Below, one piece after another: positions 15,535 to 23,643 of a stretch of DNA of 64,000 nucleotides. The translations under genes and the position numbers were made by a program. The notes beneath the pieces were generated by a model. That model was given only the letters and a program-made list of their open reading frames with translations, was not told the DNA's origin and did no database searches. Each line of letters begins with the position of its first letter. The stretch's first letter is position 1. This DNA comes from Streptomyces sp. WM6386 (GTDB lineage Bacteria > Actinomycetota > Actinomycetes > Streptomycetales > Streptomycetaceae), in assembly GCF_000972385.1 (NCBI RefSeq), contig NZ_JXTE01000029.1:75614-139613 (forward strand), in the 5' to 3' direction.

Positions 15535-16512
15535 GTGCCCGCTGAAGCCGACATCCTGGCGCCGCCCCAACGAGTGGTCGAACGAGTCGAACGTTGGGAT
15601 GCGTTCCTCGACGGGGCGGTACCGGCGAAGGACGCCGGGACCAACCTGCTGATCGCGACCTGGAACCTGCGCGCCTTCTCCGACCTCACCAAGGCCTGGA
15701 CCACCCCGGAGGGTGCCTCGCCGAAGCGGAACTTCACCGACATCCACCTGACCGCGTCGGTCATCCGGCGATTCGACGTCGTGGCGGTGCAGGAGGTGCG
15801 CGGCAACCTGCGTTCCCTGCGCTATCTGCTGAAGGTCCTCGGCGACGACTGGGCGTTCATCCTCACCGACGTGACACGGGGCAGCGCAGGCAACAGCGAG
15901 CGGCTGGCGTTCCTGTTCGACACCCGCAGGGTGAAGCCGTCTGGACTGGCCTGCGAGCTGGTGGTGCCCCTGGAGGAGGACGCGGGCGTACCCGCGACCG
16001 ATCTGGAGAAGCAGTTCGCCCGTACGCCCTACGCGGTCAGCTTCCTTTCCCAGGGCCAGACGTTCACCCTGGTCACCCTGCATGTCCTGTACGGCGACAA
16101 GGCTGCCGACCGGGCACCGGAACTGCGGGCGATCGCGCAGTGGCTGGCCTCCTGGGCGGAACGGGAGTTCGGCTGGGACCACAACCTCATCGCGCTGGGA
16201 GACTTCAACATCGACCGCGCCGGCGACCCTCTGTTCCAGGCCTTCACCTCCACCGGCCTGGTCCCCGCCCCGTCCTTGGACGGCCTGCCGCGCACGATCT
16301 TCGACGACCCGGGCGCCGAACACTTCTACGACCAGATCGCGTGGTTCACCAAGGGGCAGAAGCGCCGACCGGTGCTGACGCTGGAAGCACTGGCCGGAGG
16401 GCACATCGACTTCGTGCCCGAACTGCGCGGCGACCGGACGCTGGGCGAGCTGTCCTGGCACATCTCCGACCACTTTCCGCTGTGGGTGGAGTTCGGGATC
16501 CCGGCATCCTGA
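15535..16512 (+). CDS. endonuclease/exonuclease/phosphatase (EEP) family protein
   Basis: A 325-residue DNase I-fold protein: ATWNLRAF (metal site), VVAVQEVRG (catalytic Glu), LVTLHVLYG, LIALGDFNIDR (Asp-Asn pair) and the final ISDHFPLWVEF (catalytic Asp-His). Members are nucleases, phosphodiesterases or lipid phosphatases. There is no signal peptide, so it is cytoplasmic. GTG 15535 lies 5 bases after GAGGAGG. It ends one base from the next convergent gene. The exact substrate is not predictable. Confidence 0.88.
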   Translation: MPAEADILAPPQRVVERVERWDAFLDGAVPAKDAGTNLLIATWNLRAFSDLTKAWTTPEGASPKRNFTDIHLTASVIRRFDVVAVQEVRGNLRSLRYLLKVLGDDWAFILTDVTRGSAGNSERLAFLFDTRRVKPSGLACELVVPLEEDAGVPATDLEKQFARTPYAVSFLSQGQTFTLVTLHVLYGDKAADRAPELRAIAQWLASWAEREFGWDHNLIALGDFNIDRAGDPLFQAFTSTGLVPAPSLDGLPRTIFDDPGAEHFYDQIAWFTKGQKRRPVLTLEALAGGHIDFVPELRGDRTLGELSWHISDHFPLWVEFGIPAS

Positions 16513-16513
16513 G

Positions 16514-17317
16514 CTATTTGCGGAGCCAGAAGCCGGAGCGCTGCAGCCACAGGGACAGCAGGTCGCCGTCCCCGAACACCTCGACCGACGTGTCGGCCGG
16601 GGTGCGGCGGCCGTAGAGAAGCAGAACGAGGTCGGTGAGCGGGGCGCGTACCGCCACCGCGGCCTTCGCGTGGGTGTGGCTCCAGGTGATCGGCACGCCC
16701 GTGAGGTCCACCAGCCATTCGGCCCGGGGCGCGTCGGTGGCGTGCAGGTGCAGTGTGCGGCCGGGTCCGGTGAGCGGCGGGGCGTCGGGCCCGGCGGCCT
16801 CCAGGACCCGGGGGAGCGCGCCGAACCCCATCCACTCGTCCAGGGCGTCCCGCGCCAGCTCCTCCCGTACGGCGAAGGGGGTGCCCGTGACGAAGGCGGC
16901 GTCGGCGGCGTGCAAGGTCGTCTCATGGGCCATCCGCCGGGCCCAGAACCCCGCGACACCGCTCGGCGCGACGGTCCACACCGGGGTGTCGGGGCCGGCC
17001 TCGCGCAGAGCACCGGTCAGCTCCGCCGCCCCCTCGGCGAGCCAGGCGTCCAGGTCGGCGGCGGACTCGGGACCGGGCGAGAAGACGTCGTCCACCATGT
17101 CGTGGGCGACGGGACCGGTGGCCCGGCCGCGGACGATCCGCGCCGCCCAGCGATGGGTTCCCCCGACATGCCGGGCGAGCTGGGTGAGGCTCCACCCGGG
17201 ACAGCTGGGGACGGGTGTCGCGGCCGGCCCCGCCTCGGCGGACCGCACAGCGGCCCGCAACTCGTCGGCCCGGGAGCCGATTTCGGTGCAGTGGACGTCG
17301 TGCTTCACATCACTCAC
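16514..17317 (-). CDS. maleylpyruvate isomerase family mycothiol-dependent protein
   Basis: A 267-residue protein of the DinB-like MDMPI group: PVPSCPGWSLTQLARHVGGTHRWA near the N-terminus (metal-binding His), RMAHETTLHAADA in the middle (the second metal-binding His pair), and a C-terminal SCP2-like lobe. Relatives use mycothiol as cofactor in isomerisation or detoxification. GTG 17317 is preceded by GGTGG and fits the family length; longer upstream frames are arginine/serine-rich and implausible. It stands alone and converges on the EEP gene. Confidence 0.88.
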   Translation of the reverse strand: MSDVKHDVHCTEIGSRADELRAAVRSAEAGPAATPVPSCPGWSLTQLARHVGGTHRWAARIVRGRATGPVAHDMVDDVFSPGPESAADLDAWLAEGAAELTGALREAGPDTPVWTVAPSGVAGFWARRMAHETTLHAADAAFVTGTPFAVREELARDALDEWMGFGALPRVLEAAGPDAPPLTGPGRTLHLHATDAPRAEWLVDLTGVPITWSHTHAKAAVAVRAPLTDLVLLLYGRRTPADTSVEVFGDGDLLSLWLQRSGFWLRK

Positions 17318-17402
17318 CGAGCCACCGTAAGACGGACCGGGCTTCCGCTCAACGCGGATTCGCGACTGGCTCCGCCCACCGGCCGTGCAGTTGAATCGCC
17401 GG

Positions 17403-17696
17403 ATGAACCCGATGAGCATGTCCACCCGAGAGATCCGCATCCCCCTCGACGAGGTTGTCGCAGTTCTCCAGGACCTCAACGAGTTCGTGGTCTCCCTCGA
17501 CCGCCTCGGCTCCCGCGAGGCATCCGGAACCGCGGACGACTCCACAGTGGGCAGGTTCGTCGCCGACTGGGATGTCGCCCGCCGTCTGGCCCACGCCCGG
17601 CGCGTCATCAGCGTCGCCCTGGACGAGCAGCTGAGCGAGGAGGACAACGCCGCGATCGACGTCCTGTGCGACCAGGGACGCTTCTACGGCGCTTAG
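17403..17696 (+). CDS. small hypothetical protein
   Basis: A 97-residue acidic helical protein (MNPMSMSTREIRIPLDEVV onward) with a strongly coding composition and a tidy end six bases from the convergent SRPBCC gene. No family recognised. Three possible starts exist (GTG 17385, ATG 17403, ATG 17412); none has a strong ribosome site. It is divergent from the MDMPI-type gene. Confidence 0.6.
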   Translation: MNPMSMSTREIRIPLDEVVAVLQDLNEFVVSLDRLGSREASGTADDSTVGRFVADWDVARRLAHARRVISVALDEQLSEEDNAAIDVLCDQGRFYGA

Positions 17697-17702
17697 CGCC
17701 CT

Positions 17703-18152
17703 CTAGTGCCAGTCGCTGATCTGGACATCGGCTGGTGCCGGGCTGCCGTGACCCGTCTCGACGTACTCCTTGAGGCTCATCAGGAAGAGCGCCCACTTCG
17801 TACTGCAGTGGTGCATGAACTCGACCGGCTCGCGCCAGCCCTCGTGCTTGAACAGGACGATCGTGTAGTCGTCGGTCCGGCTGAGGGTCCAGTCGATCTC
17901 GGTTCCGATCCATTCCGCGGGGCCGTCCGTGACGCGCCACCGGACATGGCCGGCGGGGTCGAGTTCCAGGATCTCCATGTCGAAACCGCCGACGTCGCCG
18001 AAGCGGAACGCCAGTCGGCCGCCGACCTCGCTCTTGCCCGTGGTGTCGGTCGTCCACCAGCCGGCGAGGCCCTCGGGTGTGGCTACCGCCCGGTAGACGT
18101 CGTCCAGCGGCGCGACGGCGCCGATGCGATGCAGGATGTCGACCATGGTCAT
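17703..18152 (-). CDS. SRPBCC/AHSA1 domain protein
   Basis: A 149-residue START-like ligand-binding protein: MVDILHRIGAVAPLDDVYRA, then EGLAGWWT and the closing SLKEYVETG of activator-of-Hsp90 homology-1-like proteins. The fold encloses hydrophobic ligands; the ligand is unknown. GGAAGGAG precedes ATG 18152. It is the last gene of an SRPBCC-ArsR-SRPBCC operon in which each stop overlaps the next start by four bases, so the three products are translated in fixed proportion. Confidence 0.9.
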   Translation of the reverse strand: MTMVDILHRIGAVAPLDDVYRAVATPEGLAGWWTTDTTGKSEVGGRLAFRFGDVGGFDMEILELDPAGHVRWRVTDGPAEWIGTEIDWTLSRTDDYTIVLFKHEGWREPVEFMHHCSTKWALFLMSLKEYVETGHGSPAPADVQISDWH

Positions 18153-18499
18153 GCTCCTTCCGTAGTGGTACGGCTTCGTTGGATCGTTTCCGCGATGTGC
18201 TTGATACGGCGGAGCCGGGCGTCCCAGGTGGCGCCGACCGCGGCCAGTTGCGCGACCGCGCGGGCGAGTTGGGCCTCGTCGACGCGGTAGCGCCGCTCCC
18301 GTCCGGCCGGCTCGGCGTGGACCAGCCCGACCCGGTCGAGGACGGCGAGGTGCTTCGACACGGCCTGCCGGGTGACGGGAAGGCTCGCGCTGAGCGAGGT
18401 GGCGGTACCCGGTCCGGACGCGAGGAGCAGGTCGATCATGGTGCGCCGGGTCGGGTCGCCGATCGCGGACCACAGGTCGTCGTCGACCGGCGTGCTCAT
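18149..18499 (-). CDS. ArsR-family transcriptional repressor
   Basis: A 116-residue winged-helix repressor: LWSAIGDPTRRTMIDLLLA, recognition helix VTRQAVSKHLAVLDRVGLV, wing AEPAGRERRYRV. It lacks the cysteine metal motif ELCVCD, so it is not a classical arsenic sensor and belongs to the group that pairs with AHSA1/SRPBCC proteins. It is coupled by 4-base overlaps to both SRPBCC genes and most likely represses the operon through the two identical palindromes at 18970-19029. Confidence 0.93.
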   Translation of the reverse strand: MSTPVDDDLWSAIGDPTRRTMIDLLLASGPGTATSLSASLPVTRQAVSKHLAVLDRVGLVHAEPAGRERRYRVDEAQLARAVAQLAAVGATWDARLRRIKHIAETIQRSRTTTEGA

Positions 18500-18954
18500 C
18501 GGGTCGACGCCAGCCGCGCGGCGTATGCGCCCAGCCGGGGGATGTAGTGGTCCCAGCCGCTCACGTGATCGCGGTACGTCTCCTCGAGTACGGCGATCTC
18601 CCAGCCCATCTCGCGGAACCCGGTCTCGGTCATCCGCACCAGCGTCCCCGTCTGCGTCGGCACGAGATCGAAGGTGACCAGCAGGGAGTCCCCGCCGCGC
18701 TCGGCGTCGGTGTAGCACCACCGGAACGAGAACCGTTTGGGCGGGGCGACCTCGACCACCGTGAATGCGACGGTCTTGGTCTCGCCCGTCGCCTTGTCAC
18801 GCCAGAAGAGCTCTCCGGGCGCCCCTTCGGCGGACTCGAACCGGGCGTCGTCCGGCCACCACTCCCGCATGTGTTCCGGTCGGCTGACGACCTCGAAGAC
18901 CATGTCGGGCGACGCGTCGACGTGAAGGTCGCGCTCGATGCTTCCGTACTCCAT
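18496..18954 (-). CDS. SRPBCC/AHSA1 domain protein (first gene of operon)
   Basis: A 152-residue protein with the AHSA1 layout: DLHVDASPDMVFEVVSRPEHM, REWWPDDARFE, and the C-terminal helix SGWDHYIPRLGAYAARLA. It probably binds a hydrophobic ligand; together with ArsR it may form a ligand-responsive unit. AAAAGGGAG precedes the ATG. The promoter immediately upstream is flanked by two perfect ArsR-type operators. Confidence 0.9.
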   Translation of the reverse strand: MEYGSIERDLHVDASPDMVFEVVSRPEHMREWWPDDARFESAEGAPGELFWRDKATGETKTVAFTVVEVAPPKRFSFRWCYTDAERGGDSLLVTFDLVPTQTGTLVRMTETGFREMGWEIAVLEETYRDHVSGWDHYIPRLGAYAARLASTR

Positions 18955-18969
18955 ACCCGGCTCCCTTTT

Positions 18970-19029
18970 GCAACCATCGGTTGCGTATCAGAGTACGACC
19001 GAAAGCGCCGTCATGCAACCATCGGTTGC
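18970..19029 (-). promoter_or_regulatory. operon promoter bracketed by two identical ArsR operators
   Basis: GCAACCATCGGTTGC occurs twice, at 18970-18984 and 19015-19029 (6-bp arms, ATC spacer). Read on the minus strand, TTGCAT (19013-19018), a 17-base spacer and TACTCT (18990-18995) form a good promoter. The distal palindrome covers the -35 box and the proximal one covers the expected transcription start, so a bound repressor would block the polymerase at both ends. Centre distance is 45 bases, about four helical turns. Confidence 0.8.
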
Positions 19030-19048
19030 GAATCTGGGAAGGGAGCGG

Positions 19049-20527
19049 TCAGTTCCGGTTCAGGGTCCGGGTGATGCCGGCGAGTACCGCCGTCGTGAGG
19101 ATCCAGCCCGCCGCGATCAGCGAATAGGACAGCCAGGCGGCCGTTCCGCCCTCCCAGTACCAGGACGTGCGCTGGCCGAGACCACCGATGGGGATCAGCA
19201 GGTCGAGCGTGTAGACCAACGGGTTGAACGGGGGCACCTGGCCGGGCTCGGTCGCCGTGGGGGTGTGGGTGGCGAAGACCGTGGTGCCGAGCAGGACGAG
19301 CGCCGCGAGCCACACGCCCGCACGCCACGGACGGTAGCCGTAGCCGACGGTGGCCTCCAGGAGGTGGCCCCACAGCCGGGCGGGCGGCGACAGGGTCCTT
19401 CTGCGATGGCGCTGCTTGGCCAGCAGAACGCGCCGGGCGTCGTCGTCATGGCCGATCTGCCGGTACCAGGCCGCCAGTTGCTCGTACGGCTGGGCCGCGT
19501 ACCCCGGATGCCGTCGCACCCACGCCACACGGCGCTCCACGGACGACGCCTGGAACTCGCTGCTCTCGTGCAGGGAGCCATAGGTGAAGCCCTGCAGCCG
19601 TACGCGCTCCGGCCAGACACCCTCCCGGTCGTGGAGGGCGACGACCCGGGCGTCCTCGAGATCCACCACGCCGGACGGCGGCTGGGCCGGGGTGAAGACG
19701 ACGCCTCCCGCCTGCAAACGGGCGCAGTCGAGTGCCGTGCCGTCGGCCCGCAGCACGGCGGCGTCGAAGGTCACCTGGTCGGTGATCTGCGTGCCCCGCA
19801 GGCTGACTGTCCCCTCGGCCGTGAACCCGTCGGACAGAGCCAGGCTTCTCACCACCGCATGGTCAGCGAGGAGCGCCACACCTCCGGGGTTGTGCAGCCG
19901 CGTCCGCTCCATGTGCAGGCCACCGAGCAGCTGGGCGCCCACGAGTCGCACGCCGCCATGCACGGTGGCGGTACGACAGAACAGCCCGCCCTCCATGACG
20001 AGCCCGCCGGCGAACAGGGCCCATTCACCGGGATGCGAGAGCACCGCGTGGCTGAGGACCAGCTCGCCGGTCAGATGCGCATTCATCAGCTTCACGGCAC
20101 CGCTGACCACCGTGTACCGCAGAGCGACCCTGCCCTCCACCCTGGCCATGCTGAGGTCGAGCCCCGGCAGTCTGCTGCCCTTGATCTGGATCGTCCGGGT
20201 GGTCGCGCCGTACAGTCCGGCGCCCTGCTCGAACCAGCATCCCTCGAACCGCATGACATGCCCGATCTCGGCCCCGCCGAGCTCCAGGCCCCCGCTGATC
20301 CGCGCGCCCGCGAGCCTCAGCGCGGGCACCCCTCCCGGCCGGGCCGGGTTCGCGCCGAGGAGCAGAGCGGCCACGACACCGGCTCGCACGGTCCGCTCGT
20401 CGCCCCAGTCGCCCCCGTTGTCGGGGTCGTCCTCCGCCTCACCCGTACGGAAGTCCACCAAACGGCCCGTGGGATACGCGTCCCACAACTGCCGCTCCGC
20501 CGACGTGAGTTCCTCGTACGCATACAC
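19049..20527 (-). CDS. membrane protein with an N-terminal beta-helix-like repeat region
   Basis: About 492 residues. Residues 55-300 carry degenerate repeats of the form A-x-I/L-x-G-G/S (RLAGARISGGLELGGAEIG, VRLVGAQLLGGLHMERTRL) that resemble pentapeptide/right-handed beta-helix coils. Residues 330-400 are helical and basic, and the last 100 residues contain about three membrane helices. Streptomyces homologues are often labelled membrane-associated oxidoreductases, but I see no cofactor motif. GTG 20527 is chosen as the likely start; GTG 20578 is also in frame and neither has a strong ribosome site. Function unknown. Confidence 0.75.
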   Translation of the reverse strand: MYAYEELTSAERQLWDAYPTGRLVDFRTGEAEDDPDNGGDWGDERTVRAGVVAALLLGANPARPGGVPALRLAGARISGGLELGGAEIGHVMRFEGCWFEQGAGLYGATTRTIQIKGSRLPGLDLSMARVEGRVALRYTVVSGAVKLMNAHLTGELVLSHAVLSHPGEWALFAGGLVMEGGLFCRTATVHGGVRLVGAQLLGGLHMERTRLHNPGGVALLADHAVVRSLALSDGFTAEGTVSLRGTQITDQVTFDAAVLRADGTALDCARLQAGGVVFTPAQPPSGVVDLEDARVVALHDREGVWPERVRLQGFTYGSLHESSEFQASSVERRVAWVRRHPGYAAQPYEQLAAWYRQIGHDDDARRVLLAKQRHRRRTLSPPARLWGHLLEATVGYGYRPWRAGVWLAALVLLGTTVFATHTPTATEPGQVPPFNPLVYTLDLLIPIGGLGQRTSWYWEGGTAAWLSYSLIAAGWILTTAVLAGITRTLNRN

Positions 20528-20607
20528 GCCGGAAGAGTAACGGGCGGAAGCCGCGGATGATCGAGACTGGCTCTGCACCGTTGGTACACCGGAAGGAAGA
20601 ACACATC

Positions 20608-21327
20608 GTGCCGCATGTCCTGAACCTCTGGCGTCAACAGCTGGGCGAAGTACCCGAGTCGGTGTGGGACCGGACCGAGCTCCAGGTGCTGATCCTCGCG
20701 GACAACGGGCTCACGGAGCTCTCGGCCGCGATCGGGCGGCTGCACCGACTGACCACACTGGACCTCGGCCACAACCTCCTCCCGGCCGTGCCCGGGACGC
20801 TCGGAGACCTGACCGCTCTCGACGGCTGCCTCTATCTGCACGACAACGAGCTGGCCGAACTCCCGCAGTCCCTGGGCAACCTGACCCGACTGCGGTACCT
20901 CAACGTCGGGGAGAACAAGCTGACCGCGCTGCCGGAGACCATCGGCCGTATGGCCGGGCTGATCGAACTGCGGGCCCAGCACAACCAGTTGACCGCCCTG
21001 CCCGACAGCCTCGGCGATCTGCGCGGCCTGCGCGAACTCTGGCTCCGGGGCAACGCCCTCGAAAGCCTGCCGGCGACCGTGGCCGACCTCCACGAGCTGC
21101 GCCACCTGGATCTGCGCGAGAACGCCTTCGCCGAACTCCCGGAGCCCCTCACCGCACTGCCCCGCCTCCGCCACCTCGACCTGCGCGGCAACCGCCTGGT
21201 CCAACTGGCGCACCGAGTACTGGAGATGCCCGCCCTGGAGAAGCTGGACCTGCGCTGGAACGCGTGCGAACCTCCCGCGTCGCTCCTCGCCGAGCTGGAA
21301 CGACGAGGATGTGTCGTCCTCCTGTAG
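20608..21327 (+). CDS. leucine-rich repeat protein
   Basis: A 239-residue protein almost entirely of bacterial LPX-type leucine-rich repeats of about 23 residues (LxxLxLxxNxLxxLPxxLGxL), roughly eight copies, with caps at each end. Such arcs serve protein-protein binding. No signal peptide or membrane helix is visible, so it is cytoplasmic. GTG 20608 lies 9 bases after GGAAGGAAG. It is divergent from the beta-helix membrane protein, separated by only 80 bases, which may mean shared control. Confidence 0.9.
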   Translation: MPHVLNLWRQQLGEVPESVWDRTELQVLILADNGLTELSAAIGRLHRLTTLDLGHNLLPAVPGTLGDLTALDGCLYLHDNELAELPQSLGNLTRLRYLNVGENKLTALPETIGRMAGLIELRAQHNQLTALPDSLGDLRGLRELWLRGNALESLPATVADLHELRHLDLRENAFAELPEPLTALPRLRHLDLRGNRLVQLAHRVLEMPALEKLDLRWNACEPPASLLAELERRGCVVLL

Positions 21328-21371
21328 ACCCGGAAAGCGGCCGGACACGCACCGGCTGCGAGGACCGTCCC

Positions 21372-21797
21372 TCAGACGACGGGCTCTCCGACGCCCAGCA
21401 GGTTTCCCTCGCTGTCCCGGAACCAGGCGGCGCGCTCGCCCCGGGCGCCCTTGCTGGGGTAGTTCCCCTCGACGTCCGCGATGGAGTCCTTCGTGCGCAG
21501 ACCGGGCACATCGACGTCCTCGAACACCACACCGCGCCTCTTGAGCTCCGTCACGACGGCCTCGACGTCGTCGACCTCCCAGCCCATCTGCGTGAAGGTG
21601 CCGGCCGAGGCTCCCGTGGAGGCGAAGAGGGCGAAGTCCGTGCCCGAGCACCGGTACAGCAGCCCGCCGGGCCGTTCGTCGACGGGCTCCAGCCCGAGCT
21701 TCTCGGCATAGAAACGCCGGGCTCGCTCCAGGTCCTGGGCGGGTAGCCGGGTCGCCACGCGTCCCCGGGCGAGCAAGTTCCTGTCGTCTGCGTCCAT
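21372..21797 (-). CDS. VOC (glyoxalase/bleomycin resistance) family protein
   Basis: A 141-residue two-module VOC protein: LPAQDLERARRFYAEKLGLEP in the first half and WFRDSEGNLLGVGEP at the end, which is the metal-ligand position of the family. Members bind divalent metals and act on small organic molecules or confer antibiotic binding. Start at ATG 21797 (MDADDRNL) fits family length. The substrate is not predictable. It is the neighbour of an SDR gene on the same strand, 53 bases downstream of it. Confidence 0.88.
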   Translation of the reverse strand: MDADDRNLLARGRVATRLPAQDLERARRFYAEKLGLEPVDERPGGLLYRCSGTDFALFASTGASAGTFTQMGWEVDDVEAVVTELKRRGVVFEDVDVPGLRTKDSIADVEGNYPSKGARGERAAWFRDSEGNLLGVGEPVV

Positions 21798-21850
21798 AGG
21801 TCCACTCTGCCGTCGCCCGCCGCGGAGCGCAGGGAAGCACGTGCGACCGC

Positions 21851-22594
21851 TCAGGTGAGGTTGAGCCCGCCGTCCAGGACGATGACCTCGCCGGTGAGGT
21901 AGGTGCTGGCGATGACCGAGGCCACGAGGTCGGCCACGTCGGAGGGCTGGGCGGGGCGGCCCATGGGGGCGCGGTCGCGCCACAGCTCGTGGGCCTGCGT
22001 CCAGTCCTTGGTCATGGGGGTGTCGACCAGGCCGGGGGCGATGGCGTTGACGCGTACATCGGGTGCGAGGGCGGCCGCGAGGAGCCGGGTGACGTGGTTG
22101 AGCGCGGCCTTGCTCGCCGCGTAGGGCACCGACGAGCCCTTGGGGCGTACCCCGGCGTGGCTGGTGATGTTGACGACGGAGCCACCGGTGGGGGACCGGC
22201 GCAGTGCGGGAAGGGCGGCCGTGCAGAGCACCCAGGGGGCGATCAGGTTGACCTCCAGCAGTTGCCGCCAGTCCGCCGGTGTCGCCGCCGCGAGGTCGTG
22301 GTGGGGGATGGGCCAGCTGATGCCGGCGTTGTTGACCAGGACGTCCAGCCGGCCGTAATGGCCCAGCGTCTCCTCCACCAGGGCGCGCGCCTCGTCCTCG
22401 ACCGCGAGGTCGGCCCGCACATACGCGCCGTCGAGCTCGGCCGCCAGCGCCCGGCCCGCTTCCACGCTGCGCCGCGAGTGCACGACGACCCGCATCCCGT
22501 CCGCCGCCAGCCTGCGCGCGACGGCCTCCCCGATGCCCGAGGTGGAGCCGGTGACCAGGGCGACGGGTCGATCCGCTCGTTCGATGCTGCTCAT
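21851..22594 (-). CDS. SDR-family oxidoreductase
   Basis: A 247-residue classical short-chain dehydrogenase: VALVTGSTSGIGEAVA (NAD(P) site), VLVNNAGISW, catalytic Ser in NITSHAG, the YAASK motif and a C-terminal GEVIVLDGGLNLT. It would reduce or oxidise a carbonyl/alcohol, resembling 3-oxoacyl-ACP reductases. Start at ATG 22594 gives the family-typical length; an in-frame ATG at 22612 is possible. Confidence 0.92.
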   Translation of the reverse strand: MSSIERADRPVALVTGSTSGIGEAVARRLAADGMRVVVHSRRSVEAGRALAAELDGAYVRADLAVEDEARALVEETLGHYGRLDVLVNNAGISWPIPHHDLAAATPADWRQLLEVNLIAPWVLCTAALPALRRSPTGGSVVNITSHAGVRPKGSSVPYAASKAALNHVTRLLAAALAPDVRVNAIAPGLVDTPMTKDWTQAHELWRDRAPMGRPAQPSDVADLVASVIASTYLTGEVIVLDGGLNLT

Positions 22595-22685
22595 GCTTGC
22601 GGATCTTGCCATGCCTGCCGGAGCCCGACGCCGGAGCGGGCGGCCGACCGGCATCGTCACCGGGAGATCAGTGACCGCGCACCGC

Positions 22686-23468
22686 TCAGCCGACCGCAGT
22701 GGTCAGTGCCGCCGCCCGGCGTGCCTCGGTGAGGGCTCGGTGCCGGAGGTCGCCGCCGAACAACTGCATCGTGGTGGCGGCCAGGATGTCTTCCCTGCCG
22801 ATGGTCCGCCCGTCCGCCCTGCGGGTGGAAAGGGCCCGGAGGGGGTCCTTGTAGAACGGGGGAGGGGCCGGTTCGCCCGATATCTCCAGGGTGACCGTGC
22901 CGAAACGTTGGACCCCGCCCTCGCGGACGACCCTGACCGCGTCCAGGGCGAGGTCCGTCAGGAACACGCTCGCGATTCCGTCCAGGTCGCGGACCATCGC
23001 CGGGACGGCCGTCGCCCCCTGGCTCCGCAGCAGCTTCTTGACCCCGGCCTCGAACCTGTGGGCGCCGACCACAGCACTCGGTCTGCGCGACCCGCTGCGC
23101 TTACGAGGAGGCACGATGACGCCCTCGGCGTCGTACAGGACACCGGTCAGGCCTCGAAACGTCGGGCTGTGGTCGTACCATTTGGTCCCCACCTCGAGCT
23201 CGACGTTCCGGTCGATCGCCGCGAGAAGATCCCCGGGGATCAGCTTCTTCCGGGCCTCCGCCGCCGCCGCTCTCCTCGCGCCGTCGATGATCTCCGTCAG
23301 CACTGTCCGCGTCACCGACGCGGCGGCCCACGCGGCCGACCGGGAGACGTGCAGCGGGGTCACGTCCCTGAACACCGCTTTGACGAGAGAAGCCTTGAAC
23401 GGCGAGACATCCACCACCGAGGCGGTCTCGGGACCGCCGCGCTCAGACCGTGCGGGCTGTGTGGTCAT
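22686..23468 (-). CDS. putative twin histone-fold protein (H2A/H2B-like, fused)
   Basis: A 260-residue protein with two helical domains that read as histone folds. Domain 1 (about 24-124): helix-1 FKASLVKAVFRDV, long helix-2 AAWAAASVTRTVLTEIIDGA, then KLIPGDLLAAIDRNVEL, which parallels the H2A sequence RIIPRHLQLAIRNDEEL, and GVLYDAEGVIVPPRK, which parallels the H2A docking tail GVLPNIQAVLLPKK. Domain 2 (about 137-257): FEAGVKKLLR, helix-2 LDGIASVFLTDLALDAV, a 35-residue insertion, then TIGREDILAATTMQLFGGDL and LRHRALTEARRA, which parallel H2B TITSREIQTAVRLLLPGEL and its final helix. Bacterial histones and viral histone doublets are known, but this assignment is by eye. No DNA-processing neighbour; an adjacent HAD gene is decayed. 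The weak ribosome site is GGAGCG. Confidence 0.65.
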   Translation of the reverse strand: MTTQPARSERGGPETASVVDVSPFKASLVKAVFRDVTPLHVSRSAAWAAASVTRTVLTEIIDGARRAAAAEARKKLIPGDLLAAIDRNVELEVGTKWYDHSPTFRGLTGVLYDAEGVIVPPRKRSGSRRPSAVVGAHRFEAGVKKLLRSQGATAVPAMVRDLDGIASVFLTDLALDAVRVVREGGVQRFGTVTLEISGEPAPPPFYKDPLRALSTRRADGRTIGREDILAATTMQLFGGDLRHRALTEARRAAALTTAVG

Positions 23469-23585
23469 GCGAAGGAACGCTCCCTACTGTCGGAGTTGTC
23501 GGAGGCCCACACTTCACCACGCAGACCCCGGCTCTCTTCCCTCATCCTCCAAGCGGGGATATGCGCAGCGTCTCTAATCAGCTAA

Positions 23586-23625
23586 GCGATCCCATGTCAG
23601 ACGTAGTGTCTGGCAACGGGATCGC
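23586..23625. repeat. nested inverted repeat between the histone-like gene and a gene remnant
   Basis: Outer arms GCGATCCC (23586-23593) and GGGATCGC (23618-23625) are perfect; an inner pair CAGAC (23598-23602) and GTCTG (23608-23612) is also perfect. It lies upstream of the histone-like gene and directly in front of a truncated HAD gene, so it could be a regulatory hairpin, an operator or the scar of a rearrangement. Confidence 0.6.
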
Positions 23626-23643
23626 CCACCGTGGCGGGGTAGT

